Source: Domibacillus mangrovi (GTDB lineage Bacteria > Bacillota > Bacilli > Bacillales > Domibacillaceae). From it: a stretch of DNA of 64,000 nucleotides. This document shows positions 49,712 to 59,155 of the stretch, piece by piece. The stretch covers positions 62,001 to 126,000 of the forward strand of contig NZ_MRWQ01000008.1 of assembly GCF_001906925.1 (NCBI RefSeq), written 5' to 3'. The notes under the pieces are model-generated. The model worked only from the letters and a program-made list of their open reading frames with translations, did not search any database and was not told where the DNA came from. How positions within the stretch are numbered: position 1 is the stretch's first letter; each line of letters starts with the position of its first letter. Made by a program: the position numbers and the translations under genes.

Positions 49712-49783
49712 ACATTCAACTCATCGAAGCTTCGATTGTTAGCCTTGACGCTGTATAAGGATATCTAGCTCGTTTAGATAATG

Positions 49784-49832
49784 AAAAAGACGAGTAATGA
49801 TCTTAAGCTTTCGGATCATCGCTCGTCTTTTG
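49784..49832 (-). terminator. terminator of chemoreceptor 4
   Basis: Stem AAAGACGAG..AATGATC / GATCATCG..CTCGTCTTT with a T-run on the right and an A-run on the left; long and nearly perfect. Confidence 0.85.
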
Positions 49833-49871
49833 TATAAAGAAGGTACTCTATTTTAGCCAAGATGGTTTAGC

Positions 49872-51965
49872 TTACACTGTAAACTGGTCAACCCCTTCTT
49901 TTAGCTTTCTCGCAATTTCATTCATTTCCTCTGTTGCCTTTGCGACACGCTCCAGTTCGACTTGCTGTCCGATAGCGGATGCGCTTACCTCCTCGGCCGA
50001 TGCAGCTGTTTCTTCCGATATCGCCGATACATTTTGAATCGACAGCATCGCCCGCTCTTTCTGTCCAACCATTTCCTGTAGCTTTGATGTAAGCTCATCG
50101 ACTGAATGTCCAATACGTTCCGCAATTTCAGCCTGTTTCACAAACGCCGACTCCGTATTCGACACCGACTCATTTTGTCCATCCATCAGCACCAGATTCT
50201 CGTCAATGACCGTAGACGTTTGCTTCGATGCCGTCAAAATATCCTGCACGGTCTTTTGGATCACATCCGTCTCCTCGCGCGACTGCTCGGCCAGCTTCCG
50301 AACTTCTGCCGCTACAACTGCAAACCCTCGGCCATGCTCACCTGCACGTGCTGCTTCAATTGACGCATTCAAAGCGAGTAAATTCGTCTGCGCTGTAATC
50401 CCGTGAATCGATTCGATGACCGTTTCAATGTCAGAAATCTTCGCAGATAGCCCTTGCATCTGATCTTTTACACGTATGTTCATCTCATTCGCCGCCGCGT
50501 TACGCTCGCGAAGCAACGACACTTCGGACATGCCTTGCTGCGTAGATTCACTTGCTTGATGGGACAACTCATTCATATCATCTGATAACACAGACAACAC
50601 ATCAATCCGCTCCGACAACCCGGCAATCTGATTGCTCGTGTCCTCCGTGTCCTCTGACTGAGTCGACGCCCCCTGTGCAATTTCCTCCACCGCCGCCGTC
50701 ACTTCCTGGTTGGACGCGACGACTTCTTCAAAAACAAGATGCACATCATTTGAAGACCGATTCAAATTCAACGTTGAATCACGTACCGTTTGAATGACAC
50801 CGCTCACTTTATTCAACATGTCGTTAAACGCAATTGCCACTGCACCAATTTCATCATTTTGAATATGGCGAGCTTTCACGTTTTGAGTTAAGTCACCCGT
50901 TGCGGCTGTTTCAATCGATGACCGTAAAAACTGAAGCGGCTTCAGCTGGCGATGAATAAACCAGAGCGTTGCCACAGCCATCATCACAATCATCACGATC
51001 GCCGCAATAACCGTCACGACAATCGTCTGTTTAAATGCGGCGAGAATGCTTGATTTTGGGACCGCCGTCTGTACAGTCCATTCCTCCTCAATACCATTTA
51101 CCCACACCGGTGCGAACACATTAAACGAGCTTTCTCCTAAAATTCGAGAATCTTCATATAATGTCACTTCTTTTCCCTCGTCAATGACCCGTTTAATTCG
51201 GCTCCAGTCCTTTGATTCATCAATATTTTTCCCAATCTGAATCTTGTCCATACTGTCCACCACAATCGCGCCTTGATCTGAAATAATCCGGGCATACCCA
51301 TCTTTCGGCGCACCACTTTCAACAAGATCTTCCATAAAATCAAGCGAAAAGTCTGCTGCGATTACACCTAAAAGGGTTCCATCTCGAGAAAGTAACGGCA
51401 TGGATATAGTCGACAAATTCACCATTTCACCGTTCACCTCATACTCATACGCCTCAGTTAATACAGCCCGATGTTCATTTTTCGGAATCGAGCTCCAGTC
51501 ACTTCCGTCGTCATACCCGGTTACCCTTTCAATCTCAACGTCACTTTCCCCTTTATATACATAGGGCATAAAACGCTTTTCCTGATCAATAAGCGCTTTA
51601 TCCACATCTGGCTCAATCGGCACCGTTCCGTTTTCAAGAATGAGTCCCATACTGAATAAATAATCATTTTCCGCAAAATTCGCTTGCAAAATACGAAGTG
51701 CAGATGCCGCTGTTAATTTCCCATCTGTCTGCATGGACTCCATCGTCGTTTTCATCGTCTGCAACAATTCGGTCGTCTCATCAAAATGGTCCCCTATTTT
51801 TGCAGCTGACAACTCCGTGTTTTTTACGGCAAAAGCTTCAGCATCATCCACACTTTTGTTGTACAGCATGACATTCGTCACCAGCGCGTACACGGTAAAC
51901 AAAATTAAAAACAAACTAATCATAAGCATCGATAATTTCGATGCAATACTTCTCGTCTTTTTCAT
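49872..51965 (-). CDS. methyl-accepting chemotaxis protein 4 (dCache-HAMP-MCPsignal)
   Basis: A 697-residue receptor, first of the tandem array on the minus strand. The sensor end ([19 protein letters not shown]) matches receptor 1, the HAMP start is distinct ([20 protein letters not shown]) and the signalling domain matches receptor 2. The C-terminus is slightly different (EGVDQFTV instead of DRFKV). The tip sequence is intact. This mosaic pattern indicates gene conversion among the four genes. Ligand unknown. Confidence 0.95.
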   Translation of the reverse strand: MKKTRSIASKLSMLMISLFLILFTVYALVTNVMLYNKSVDDAEAFAVKNTELSAAKIGDHFDETTELLQTMKTTMESMQTDGKLTAASALRILQANFAENDYLFSMGLILENGTVPIEPDVDKALIDQEKRFMPYVYKGESDVEIERVTGYDDGSDWSSIPKNEHRAVLTEAYEYEVNGEMVNLSTISMPLLSRDGTLLGVIAADFSLDFMEDLVESGAPKDGYARIISDQGAIVVDSMDKIQIGKNIDESKDWSRIKRVIDEGKEVTLYEDSRILGESSFNVFAPVWVNGIEEEWTVQTAVPKSSILAAFKQTIVVTVIAAIVMIVMMAVATLWFIHRQLKPLQFLRSSIETAATGDLTQNVKARHIQNDEIGAVAIAFNDMLNKVSGVIQTVRDSTLNLNRSSNDVHLVFEEVVASNQEVTAAVEEIAQGASTQSEDTEDTSNQIAGLSERIDVLSVLSDDMNELSHQASESTQQGMSEVSLLRERNAAANEMNIRVKDQMQGLSAKISDIETVIESIHGITAQTNLLALNASIEAARAGEHGRGFAVVAAEVRKLAEQSREETDVIQKTVQDILTASKQTSTVIDENLVLMDGQNESVSNTESAFVKQAEIAERIGHSVDELTSKLQEMVGQKERAMLSIQNVSAISEETAASAEEVSASAIGQQVELERVAKATEEMNEIARKLKEGVDQFTV

Positions 51966-52153
51966 CTACACCCACCCCTTTATACACAGACTTTTATACT
52001 ACCACTATTGGAATTTAACAACAATTCAAAATCAACATTTTTTTCTGATTTTTCTTAAAAATATTTTAATATACTTATTTGATCATGCTTCTTTCTAGTT
52101 AGTTATGGATGACGATTTTCCGAAAAGAGATCTTTTGACGAAAATAAATCATA

Positions 52154-52204
52154 GAAAAAAAGGCGTCCTGTCGTTCAATTTCGAACGACAGGACGCCTTT
52201 TTAG
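52154..52204. terminator. strong bidirectional terminator
   Basis: Perfect stem of about 20 bp (AAAAAGGCGTCCTGTCGTTC with its complement) and 6-nt loop, A-run left and T-run right. It is the main feature of the 322-bp gap between chemoreceptor 4 and the YtkA-like lipoprotein gene; nothing else is seen there. Confidence 0.92.
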
Positions 52205-52287
52205 TTTAAGCCACGATTACACACTTTTAAAACGCACGTTTTTCATTGTGTCTTTGTATGGATCCTAATCATAGTCCCCTTCATCAT

Positions 52288-52767
52288 TTAATGGTGATGA
52301 CTATGACCCTGGCTTTCCCCTTGAGGTTGAGGTTCTTCCTTAATCGCGTTTAGTTCCTCTTCCGAAACAGTCCCTACAATAAATTGTTTCTTCGGCATGA
52401 CATGCATGTTACGCGCTGTCACGTGGGTTTGAACATAATAGATCCCATCTTCTTGAAACATTTTTTTGACACTGTAGATGCCCTCTTTTTCGTGCTTCGC
52501 TTCAATCAGCTCATTTTCTTCTCGGCTGCTTGCTTTCCATATTTCAAATTGAACATCTTCTGCATCTTCTATGTTTTCTTGATCTTGCGTTAATCGAACC
52601 TTTAGTGTACTTTCTTCATTTAAAGCGATCTCTTCTGGCAAAACAATCTCGACTTCTACTGCTTTAGGAGCAGAAGTCGTCTGACTGGATTGATCGCTAC
52701 TTGCCGTACATGCTGAAAGAAAGAGCAATACGCAGATCAGTGCCATGCTTGAAATGATTTTATTCAA
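52288..52767 (-). CDS. FixH/YtkA-like lipoprotein 1
   Basis: A 159-residue lipoprotein. The signal peptide ends LFLSAC (lipid Cys20). One YtkA-like beta-sandwich domain (about 37-140) follows, with VQFEIWKASS, GIYSVKKMFQEDGIYYVQTH and VTARNMHVMPKKQF. The C-terminus is His-rich (GHSHHH), suggesting metal binding. Proteins of this family accompany copper handling and cytochrome oxidase assembly. The TTG start has GGGGGA upstream. It lies 19 bp after the PepSY gene, and a two-domain relative lies at 58370. Confidence 0.82.
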   Translation of the reverse strand: MNKIISSMALICVLLFLSACTASSDQSSQTTSAPKAVEVEIVLPEEIALNEESTLKVRLTQDQENIEDAEDVQFEIWKASSREENELIEAKHEKEGIYSVKKMFQEDGIYYVQTHVTARNMHVMPKKQFIVGTVSEEELNAIKEEPQPQGESQGHSHHH

Positions 52768-52785
52768 CGTATGTCCCCCGCTATC

Positions 52786-54171
52786 TTAATTGATCCACGC
52801 TTTTAATGGTTTTATTTTCGGTAGAACGAAACGATCTAATAAAAAGACAACAATAATCGAAATTCCTACCAGTGGCATAATGATGCCCATCGCTAACATA
52901 ATAAAGAATACTGTTCTAGTAATCTTTTTATCTTTTGATTTGGCAGGTGCTCCTAATTTCCCTTCTGGTTTTCGTTTACGCCACATGATGAATGAACTAA
53001 TCACGACACCAATGAGGCCTAAACAAACGATAAGACCGATAATTTGATTGGCTAAACCGAACAGCCGGCCCTCATGAAGAGCGATTCCACCCTCAACCAT
53101 TTTTGCACCAAAACCAAAATCATTAAAGCGAACATCGCTCAAAATAGCTCCACTGTATTGATCCGCATGTATCGTGGCTAAGTTTTGAGGCGTTGCGGAA
53201 TGTGAAATCGTGTAGACTCCTTTTTCCCCTTCTGGCATCGATATCGTATACGGCTTTTGAATGTTTTCATTACTTGCTATGTGAGTCACTTCTTCCAGCG
53301 TTAAAGGAACATATTCACCTACCGTTGAAGAAGGAACCGGTAATTTCTCATTCGCCCATGGAATATCTTCTGCAACATCTTCTGTATACGTAATGGATTC
53401 CGGTTTTTCTCCCCAGCTATACGCAAATTGGGGTGCAACTGCTAACTTTTGAATTTGTGGTCCCATCACACCCGACCAGGGAAGTCCAGTCGCAACTAAA
53501 ATTAAAATTCCTGCAGATAACCAGAAGGCTGGAACAGCATGCATATCCCGCCAAAAGATTCTACGATTTTTGCCTCCCAATCTTGGCAAAATGGTTCCCC
53601 ATATCGATGCTTTATTTCTTGGCCACCATATATATATTCCAGTGACCAGTAATACGACCGCCCAGCATGATGCAAGCTCTACCAACCGATTAGCAAATGT
53701 ACCGCCCACAATTAATTCACTATGCAACTTTTTAAATATTGTCGTTAATTTTTCGTCATTATTTAATGAACCTGTTATTTCTCCGTTATATGGATTGATA
53801 TAAACAGAAGAAAATTGCTCGTTTTCCATGATGCCAATTTCATTTGTCCGCGAAGGATCATCATACGTTTTAAATGAGGTAATAATCGCTTCAGGGTAGT
53901 TTTCCTTTATTTTTTCTATTTGGGCAGAAGGCGCGACAGTAGAAGCACTTTCTTCTTGAACGTAATACACATCTTTATACAGTACCGATTCAATTTGTGG
54001 TTTAAATAAATAGACCCCTCCACTAAAAGCAAGAATGATCAGAAAGGGAGAAAAAATAAGACCCGCATAAAAGTGCCATCTCCATACCGTTCGATAAAGG
54101 GAAGCCCTCGTCCGCTTTTTCGTTGATTCCTCTTGATTCTCAGTTGAATTCTCTAGTTTGATTGCTTCCAT
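52786..54171 (-). CDS. PepSY-associated TM protein
   Basis: A 461-residue membrane protein of the PepSY_TM family, often linked to iron or copper uptake and reduction. A first TM helix follows RTVWRWHFYAGLIFSPFLII (His in helix 1), a PepSY domain is near residues 80-150, further TMs lie around 165-190, 215-240 and 370-395, and a final hydrophobic hairpin is near 415-445. Several His residues in or next to helices ([35 protein letters not shown]) could bind heme or metal. ATG at 54171 with AAGGAG. Divergent from the two-component genes. Confidence 0.85.
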   Translation of the reverse strand: MEAIKLENSTENQEESTKKRTRASLYRTVWRWHFYAGLIFSPFLIILAFSGGVYLFKPQIESVLYKDVYYVQEESASTVAPSAQIEKIKENYPEAIITSFKTYDDPSRTNEIGIMENEQFSSVYINPYNGEITGSLNNDEKLTTIFKKLHSELIVGGTFANRLVELASCWAVVLLVTGIYIWWPRNKASIWGTILPRLGGKNRRIFWRDMHAVPAFWLSAGILILVATGLPWSGVMGPQIQKLAVAPQFAYSWGEKPESITYTEDVAEDIPWANEKLPVPSSTVGEYVPLTLEEVTHIASNENIQKPYTISMPEGEKGVYTISHSATPQNLATIHADQYSGAILSDVRFNDFGFGAKMVEGGIALHEGRLFGLANQIIGLIVCLGLIGVVISSFIMWRKRKPEGKLGAPAKSKDKKITRTVFFIMLAMGIIMPLVGISIIVVFLLDRFVLPKIKPLKAWIN

Positions 54172-54801
54172 TTGATTTGCTCCTTTTTATTTTTTAGATG
54201 AGAAACACAGTTTTATGATTTACATTTACTATCTAACATGTTAAGGAATGACGACATATCTCACGTGTTCGTTTTGTTAAAAATTGTTTCATTTTCATCA
54301 TATGACCCCTCCATCCCTTTTTAATAACGTTTATATTTTCCTTTTTAAGATCTATTCATATTGCCATAACCTCATTGCTGTGCCTGTCTTTTAGCCATTT
54401 TTCTAATGCTTTTGTTGTATCATGATTATAATTCGAACGGATCTCGTTAGATTGTAAAAAACGGTTCTAAATGTTGATTTATAACATTTAGTCACAAAAA
54501 GCAGATGAAATAAATTTCTTGATTCTATTTGCCTTTTGTATTTGCCTGCTTCTCTCCCTCTATATAAGCTGACTTTTAAACAAAGTTTCAGAAAAACAAG
54601 TATTCATCCTTTTTTAAGATGTTAAATGGGATTTATCTATTTATCTTTACGGGTTTCATTATAGAAACAAAATATGAAATATGTGTGAATTCCTAGATAA
54701 TTTATTTTTTAGTCAAGATTTTAAACTAAAAACTTCATATTATTTTAATAAAATAGGTATAATACTTCTGTTACCTGATATTGAAAAGCGAGGTTTAAAA
54801 C
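54172..54801. other. 630-bp divergent intergenic region
   Basis: AT-rich region between the PepSY gene and the response regulator. No gene, repeat copy or clear hairpin. A short minus-strand frame near 54367-54480 reads like a tail of a lost gene but has no start. A candidate promoter for the regulator lies at 54734-54763. Confidence 0.6.
54734..54763 (+). promoter_or_regulatory. candidate SigA promoter of the response regulator gene
   Basis: TTCATA (54734-54739), 18-nt spacer, TATAAT (54758-54763), about 40 nt before the GTG start. The -10 is perfect, the -35 weak. Confidence 0.4.
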
Positions 54802-55476
54802 GTGAATGGAATAACTGTATTGATTATAGATGATGAAGATACAATGAGAGCATTAGTCAAAGCATTCCTACTCCAAGAAGGATATTCCGTTATTGAAGCC
54901 TCAAATGGAATGGATGCTCTTACGTTAATAAAAAAGAAAGAACCTGATCTTCTATTAGTAGACGTTATGATGCCCTATATGGACGGATTTTCATTTGCTA
55001 GTGAATTGAAAAAGAATCACAATATTCCTCTCATCTTTTTATCTGCAAAAGGAGAGGAATGGGATAAAGTTCAAGGACTTAAACTTGGTGGAGACGATTA
55101 CATCGTGAAACCATTTCACCCAGGAGAGCTGCTGGCAAGAATTGAATCTGTCTTAAGAAGGACAAAACAACTTCCAGCATCACATAATAAAGTAACCATT
55201 GGACCGCTCGTTCTTGATGCACTTGCTTACAAAGCCTTAATAAATAATCAGGCTCTATCATTAACATTAAAAGAATTCGAAATGCTTTCCATCCTTGCTA
55301 AAAACAACGGGACCGTTTTTACGAGAGAACAGCTTTTGGAATCTGTATGGGGGAGTTTCTATAGCGGTACAGGGCGTACAGTCGATACTCACATTAAAAC
55401 ATTACGATTAAAATTAAAAGAACATTCCTATCTCATTCAAACAGTCTGGGGTGTCGGCTATAAATTTGAGGTGTAG
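54802..55476 (+). CDS. OmpR-family response regulator
   Basis: A 224-residue two-component regulator. Receiver domain residues 1-118 with acidic IIDDED, phospho-acceptor Asp54 in LLVDVMMP and Lys103 in DDYIVKPF; a winged-helix DNA-binding domain occupies about 128-222 (LTLKEFEMLSILAKNNG and RTVDTHIKTLRLKLKE). GTG start at 54802 with GCGAGG. Three nucleotides separate it from the kinase gene. Given its neighbours it may sense envelope or metal state and control this island, but that is contextual only. Confidence 0.93.
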   Translation: MNGITVLIIDDEDTMRALVKAFLLQEGYSVIEASNGMDALTLIKKKEPDLLLVDVMMPYMDGFSFASELKKNHNIPLIFLSAKGEEWDKVQGLKLGGDDYIVKPFHPGELLARIESVLRRTKQLPASHNKVTIGPLVLDALAYKALINNQALSLTLKEFEMLSILAKNNGTVFTREQLLESVWGSFYSGTGRTVDTHIKTLRLKLKEHSYLIQTVWGVGYKFEV

Positions 55477-55479
55477 TCG

Positions 55480-56880
55480 TTGAAAATCAAAAAGTTAAAT
55501 TTAAGTCAAAAAGTTTTATTTCTTATCGGTGCAAGTATCCTATTTAGTATTCTGTTCTCCTTTTTCTTTCTTCACTTTTTGTATAAGGAGCTGTACATTA
55601 ATAGCATTAAAGATTCTGTTATTTATCAAGGAGAAAGGACGGCTTCTCATTATCACTACGGCGCTCTTAGCGATGAAATCATCGAAAAAATCCAATGGTA
55701 CAATATTGTATCTGAATATGAAGTGATCGTGGTAGATAATATTGATGAACTAACGACCTATTTTCCTTATGAAGTTAACTATGAAGCGCTGATTAATGAC
55801 CAGGATCATAAACAATTAGAGAATGGAAACTATATCATCAAGGACGGTTATGTAAAGGAGTTTAACCGGGAAATTGTAGGTGCGGTATTCCCAATAATGG
55901 GAGAAACCGGTCTTATCGGTTTCATTTACATATACGTCCCTTTAGCTGATCTTCAGGAAGTGTTTAAAGGAAGTCTCCCTATTTTAGTTCTTGTCGGTTC
56001 CATGTTTTTCATGATTCTTTTTCTTATGCTTAATCGGATTCGAAGATCCATGTTCCAGCCGCTTCATGAGATTCAAACGTTTTCAAAAGAGGTTTCAAAA
56101 GGCAACTATTCAAATCGCTTACTGAATACGAATGACGATGAGGTTGGTCAGTTAGCTCTTGCTTTCAATTCAATGAGCCAGTCATTAGAAGAGCAAGAAG
56201 CTCGAAAAAAAGAGTTTTTATCAAATGTGGTTCATGAGCTGAGAACCCCTTTAACGTATATTGGAGGCTATACTCAAGCATTAAAACAACAAATCTATAC
56301 TTCTCCTGAAGAAGCTCAACATTATTTGAAAACCATTGAAAATGAAACACATCGTTTGAATAAGCTTATTCATGATGTCATTGAACTGGACCATCTTCAA
56401 GAACATATGTACATTCTAAATGAAGAACCTATGGCAATTGCCCAACTGTTTTTCGATACGCTTGCTCTTTTTGATATCCGTATAACGGAAAAACAGTTAA
56501 AAATCGAATTAGATATTCAAGAAGACCTTATTATCAACGGAGACATGAAACGAATGCAGCAGGTTTTCTACAACCTTCTAGATAATGCTGTAAAATATTC
56601 ATCTGAACAAAGCATGATTAAGCTGAACCTAATTGCAAAAAACAAAAAGCTATTGTTCCAAGTGAATAATAAAGGAAATGAAATATCTGAAATGGATCTT
56701 GACCATATCGGGGAACGGTTTTTCCGTACAGATAAAGCAAGAAGCAGATCGACAGGCGGGACAGGTCTAGGCATATCAATTGTAAAAGAAATTGTAAGAC
56801 TTCATGGTGGTTCATTTTCACTCAGCAGCGATTCAGTAAATGGGACAACCGTTACGATCAAATTGCCTCTTCTTTTATAA
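55480..56880 (+). CDS. sensor histidine kinase
   Basis: A 466-residue HAMP-type kinase: TM1 (about 12-34), extracytoplasmic sensor (about 35-160), TM2 (about 162-185), HAMP (about 186-240), HisKA with phospho-acceptor His252 in VVHELRTPLTYIGGYTQ, and HATPase_c (about 345-465) with YNLLDNAVKYS, ERFFRTDKARS and GTGLGISIVKEIV. The TTG start at 55480 follows GAGGTG. Partner of the regulator upstream. The sensor domain has no motif I can assign to a ligand. Confidence 0.93.
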   Translation: MKIKKLNLSQKVLFLIGASILFSILFSFFFLHFLYKELYINSIKDSVIYQGERTASHYHYGALSDEIIEKIQWYNIVSEYEVIVVDNIDELTTYFPYEVNYEALINDQDHKQLENGNYIIKDGYVKEFNREIVGAVFPIMGETGLIGFIYIYVPLADLQEVFKGSLPILVLVGSMFFMILFLMLNRIRRSMFQPLHEIQTFSKEVSKGNYSNRLLNTNDDEVGQLALAFNSMSQSLEEQEARKKEFLSNVVHELRTPLTYIGGYTQALKQQIYTSPEEAQHYLKTIENETHRLNKLIHDVIELDHLQEHMYILNEEPMAIAQLFFDTLALFDIRITEKQLKIELDIQEDLIINGDMKRMQQVFYNLLDNAVKYSSEQSMIKLNLIAKNKKLLFQVNNKGNEISEMDLDHIGERFFRTDKARSRSTGGTGLGISIVKEIVRLHGGSFSLSSDSVNGTTVTIKLPLLL

Positions 56881-56970
56881 TTTTTCCTCACACATATTTC
56901 ACAATTATCGTTTATTCTTGTTATACAAGTCCTTTATCTGTCCAAGAATACTGTAGAAATGAGGTGCAAA

Positions 56971-57537
56971 TTGAAAAATAGCATCATCCTTGTCATTGTT
57001 CTAATTTCAGTAATTCTTTCAGCTTGTAATTTGAATGGCAATGAACCTTATCAAATGAAATCCTTTACTTTTACGAATCAACATGGGCAAGATTTTGGCG
57101 TTGAAGATCTGAATGGAAAAGTATGGATTGCAGATTTTATTTTCACCAGCTGTGAGACAGTCTGCCCGCCAATGACTGCTAATATGGCCGCTCTGCAGAA
57201 AACATTAAAATCTGAAGATATCCCAGTGGAATTCGTTTCCTTTAGCGTCGATCCTTCAGTTGACACACCTGAAAAACTTCGTGAATTTATGAAAAAATTC
57301 ACGGAAGATGATTCTAACTGGAATATGCTGACGGGCTATACTCAGCCGGAAATTGAGAAGTTTGCAAGAGAAGAATTTCAAACCCTTATTCAAAAGCCTG
57401 AATCATCTAATCAAGTCATACACGGGACCAATTTTTATTTAATCAACCAAAATGGTGAAATTGTGAATGATTATAGCTTTACCTTAGGGGATGACTTTAA
57501 AGAGATCATAACAGACGTGAAAAAACAGACAAAATGA
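56971..57537 (+). CDS. SCO1/SenC-type copper chaperone lipoprotein
   Basis: A 188-residue thioredoxin-fold protein needed for building the CuA centre of cytochrome c oxidase. Lipobox LSAC (Cys19), the copper-binding CxxxC in FTSCETVCPPM (Cys61, Cys65) and the third ligand His151 in VIHGTNFYLIN are all present. The TTG at 56971 has GAGGTG just upstream; an ATG four codons earlier overlaps that site. Its stop overlaps a 52-residue ORF by ATGA. No cytochrome oxidase genes lie in the window. Confidence 0.92.
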   Translation: MKNSIILVIVLISVILSACNLNGNEPYQMKSFTFTNQHGQDFGVEDLNGKVWIADFIFTSCETVCPPMTANMAALQKTLKSEDIPVEFVSFSVDPSVDTPEKLREFMKKFTEDDSNWNMLTGYTQPEIEKFAREEFQTLIQKPESSNQVIHGTNFYLINQNGEIVNDYSFTLGDDFKEIITDVKKQTK

Positions 57538-57692
57538 TAGGAAGTAAAGAAGAACAAGGATATCGAGTATACAACTGTTGTCATGATTTAATCCGCAAAT
57601 TGTGTCACCTCCCCTTTTCAGTGGAAAAACATCCGTATACACAGCAGCTGTTAAACTTGTTTGAAAATGATGATCTTAGGAATGTCGTGTAA
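57534..57692 (+). CDS. small Cys/His protein of unknown function, coupled to SCO gene
   Basis: A 52-residue frame whose ATG overlaps the SCO stop (ATGA). It contains a CCHD cluster (Cys15, Cys16, His17), a further Cys24-His25, and His33-Pro-Tyr, then an acidic C-terminus (LFENDDLRNVV). No signal peptide or TM helix is seen, so it should stay in the cytoplasm. The overlap and the metal-ligand content suggest a small copper-related partner or regulator, but I recognise no family. It could also be a non-coding overlap; codon use does not decide. Confidence 0.5.
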   Translation: MIGSKEEQGYRVYNCCHDLIRKLCHLPFSVEKHPYTQQLLNLFENDDLRNVV

Positions 57693-57721
57693 TCCATAAG
57701 ACAAAGGGATGGAGGGATCAA

Positions 57722-58315
57722 ATGCTGCGGAGGGAACGACAACAACAAATTTTAATATGGCTGGAAGAAGAGGGTGCTTTGCGGGTTTCTGAAATTAGTA
57801 AACGATTAGCTGTGTCAACAGTAACTGCTTACAGTGACATCAAGCCATTGGTCGAGCAGCAGTTGATATTAAAGTCATTGAATGGTATTTTTTACATGCC
57901 GAAGAAAAATCATGCGTCCTCTCATGTTTGTTCGTATTGTAATAAACAATCCAATACGAGATTATCTGTTCAACTTATCAAATTAAATCAACGAATTGAA
58001 CATACATGCTGCGCACATTGTGGCTTACTTCGATATCATCAAATAGAAAAAGAGGTTTCGCAAATCATTTGTTATGATTTTTTAAAGGATACAATGATCA
58101 GCGCCAAGATCGCCACATTTTTAATTCATTCAGATCTCCAAATTAATACGTGTCAGCCACAAGTCATTATTTTTGACTCCATGAAAAAAGCGAAACAGTT
58201 TCAATCGGGATTTGGCGGAAGTATCCACAATTTTGAAGAAGCCATTCGAGTGATGATAGAAGATAAGAATCGTGACCATTGTTGTCAGCCAAACATAAAA
58301 TTGAATTTCAGTTGA
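57722..58315 (+). CDS. DeoR-type HTH fused to Cys-rich NosL-like domain
   Basis: A 197-residue protein. Residues 1-57 form a DeoR-type winged helix (RQQQILIWLEEEGALRVSEI, then RLAVSTVTAYSDIKPL). Residues about 65-180 resemble the copper-binding NosL fold: CSYC (Cys70, Cys73), CCAHC (Cys96, Cys97, Cys100), CYDF (Cys117), TCQP (Cys144) and a GFGGSIHNFEEAI segment that parallels the GG..eA block of NosL; a CC pair lies at 187-188. No signal peptide, so it acts in the cytoplasm. Probably a copper- or redox-sensing regulator of the island. ATG at 57722 with GGAGGGAT. Confidence 0.75.
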   Translation: MLRRERQQQILIWLEEEGALRVSEISKRLAVSTVTAYSDIKPLVEQQLILKSLNGIFYMPKKNHASSHVCSYCNKQSNTRLSVQLIKLNQRIEHTCCAHCGLLRYHQIEKEVSQIICYDFLKDTMISAKIATFLIHSDLQINTCQPQVIIFDSMKKAKQFQSGFGGSIHNFEEAIRVMIEDKNRDHCCQPNIKLNFS

Positions 58316-58369
58316 AAAATGAGCGAATGAATTCTTAATAAAAAAATAAAATGGAAGTAGGGAATACGA

Positions 58370-59119
58370 ATGCAAAAAAAGTATTGGATGTTTATATTAG
58401 GCTTAGTCATGGCTGTACTAGCTGCGTGCAACGGAGGAGAAGAAGAGAAAGTAAAGGAACCTGAAGTACCACAGGCGCTTGAGGTTCAGCTTGACGTTCC
58501 AGATGTAGCTGACGTAAATGGGAAAGTAGCCATGAAAGCCGTTGTCACACAAGGAAGCGAAAAAGTAGCAGATGCGGATGAAGTAGAGTTTGAAGTGTGG
58601 GAAGACGGAGCAAAAGATGAAAGCAAAATGATTAAAGCGGAAAATAAAAATGACGGTACGTATGAAGCGGAAACAACATTTGATCATGATGGTGTTTTTA
58701 CAGTGCAGGTGCACGTAACAGCAAGAGGACTGCATACGATGCCGAAAACGTCTGTTACGGTCGGAATGGGTGCTGTTCATGAAGAAGCAGCTCATGAGCA
58801 TGGACACGGAGAAAGTAAGACAGGCTTTTCGATGCATTTTATGAAGCCCAATGATGTAGGAACTGAAAAGGAAACGAATTTAACTGCCCATTTGGAAAAT
58901 GAGAATATGCCACTGGAAAAAGCCCAAGTACGTTATGAGATTTGGAACAATAGCAATGCTGAAAAACATGAATGGGCTGATGCGAAAGAAACGAGTCCGG
59001 GCGAATATACAGCTGCTTATACATTTCCAGAAGCAGGTACATTCACTGTGAAAGTTCATGTTGAAAATGACGTAGGACTACATGAACATGAAGAGCATCA
59101 AGTGGAAGTGAAAAAGTAA
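58370..59119 (+). CDS. FixH/YtkA-like lipoprotein 2, two domains
   Basis: A 249-residue lipoprotein with signal ending VLAAC (lipid Cys20) and two tandem YtkA-like domains (about 35-132 and 155-248). Domain 1 has VEFEVWEDGA and VHVTARGLHTMPKT, closely parallel to lipoprotein 1; domain 2 has VRYEIWNNSN and VHVENDVGLHEHEEH. A His/Glu-rich hinge (HEEAAHEHGHGE) joins them. Family members are thought to bind copper on the outer membrane face. ATG at 58370 with GGAAGTAGGG. Last gene of the plus-strand group that starts with the SCO gene. Confidence 0.83.
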   Translation: MQKKYWMFILGLVMAVLAACNGGEEEKVKEPEVPQALEVQLDVPDVADVNGKVAMKAVVTQGSEKVADADEVEFEVWEDGAKDESKMIKAENKNDGTYEAETTFDHDGVFTVQVHVTARGLHTMPKTSVTVGMGAVHEEAAHEHGHGESKTGFSMHFMKPNDVGTEKETNLTAHLENENMPLEKAQVRYEIWNNSNAEKHEWADAKETSPGEYTAAYTFPEAGTFTVKVHVENDVGLHEHEEHQVEVKK

Positions 59120-59155
59120 ACGCCTTTAGATGAAAATCTCAAAATTAAGTTTATT

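Noticed and set aside
54367-54480. Minus-strand frame ending EKWLKDRHSNEVMAI, reminiscent of a recombinase tail
   Set aside because: It has no start codon, is closed by an upstream stop after about 36 codons, and the likeness is impressionistic. Possible gene relic, not annotated.
58418-58837. 139-residue minus-strand frame opposite lipoprotein 2
   Set aside because: Composition (Phe, Cys, His, Arg rich) is that of an antisense shadow; no ribosome-binding site.
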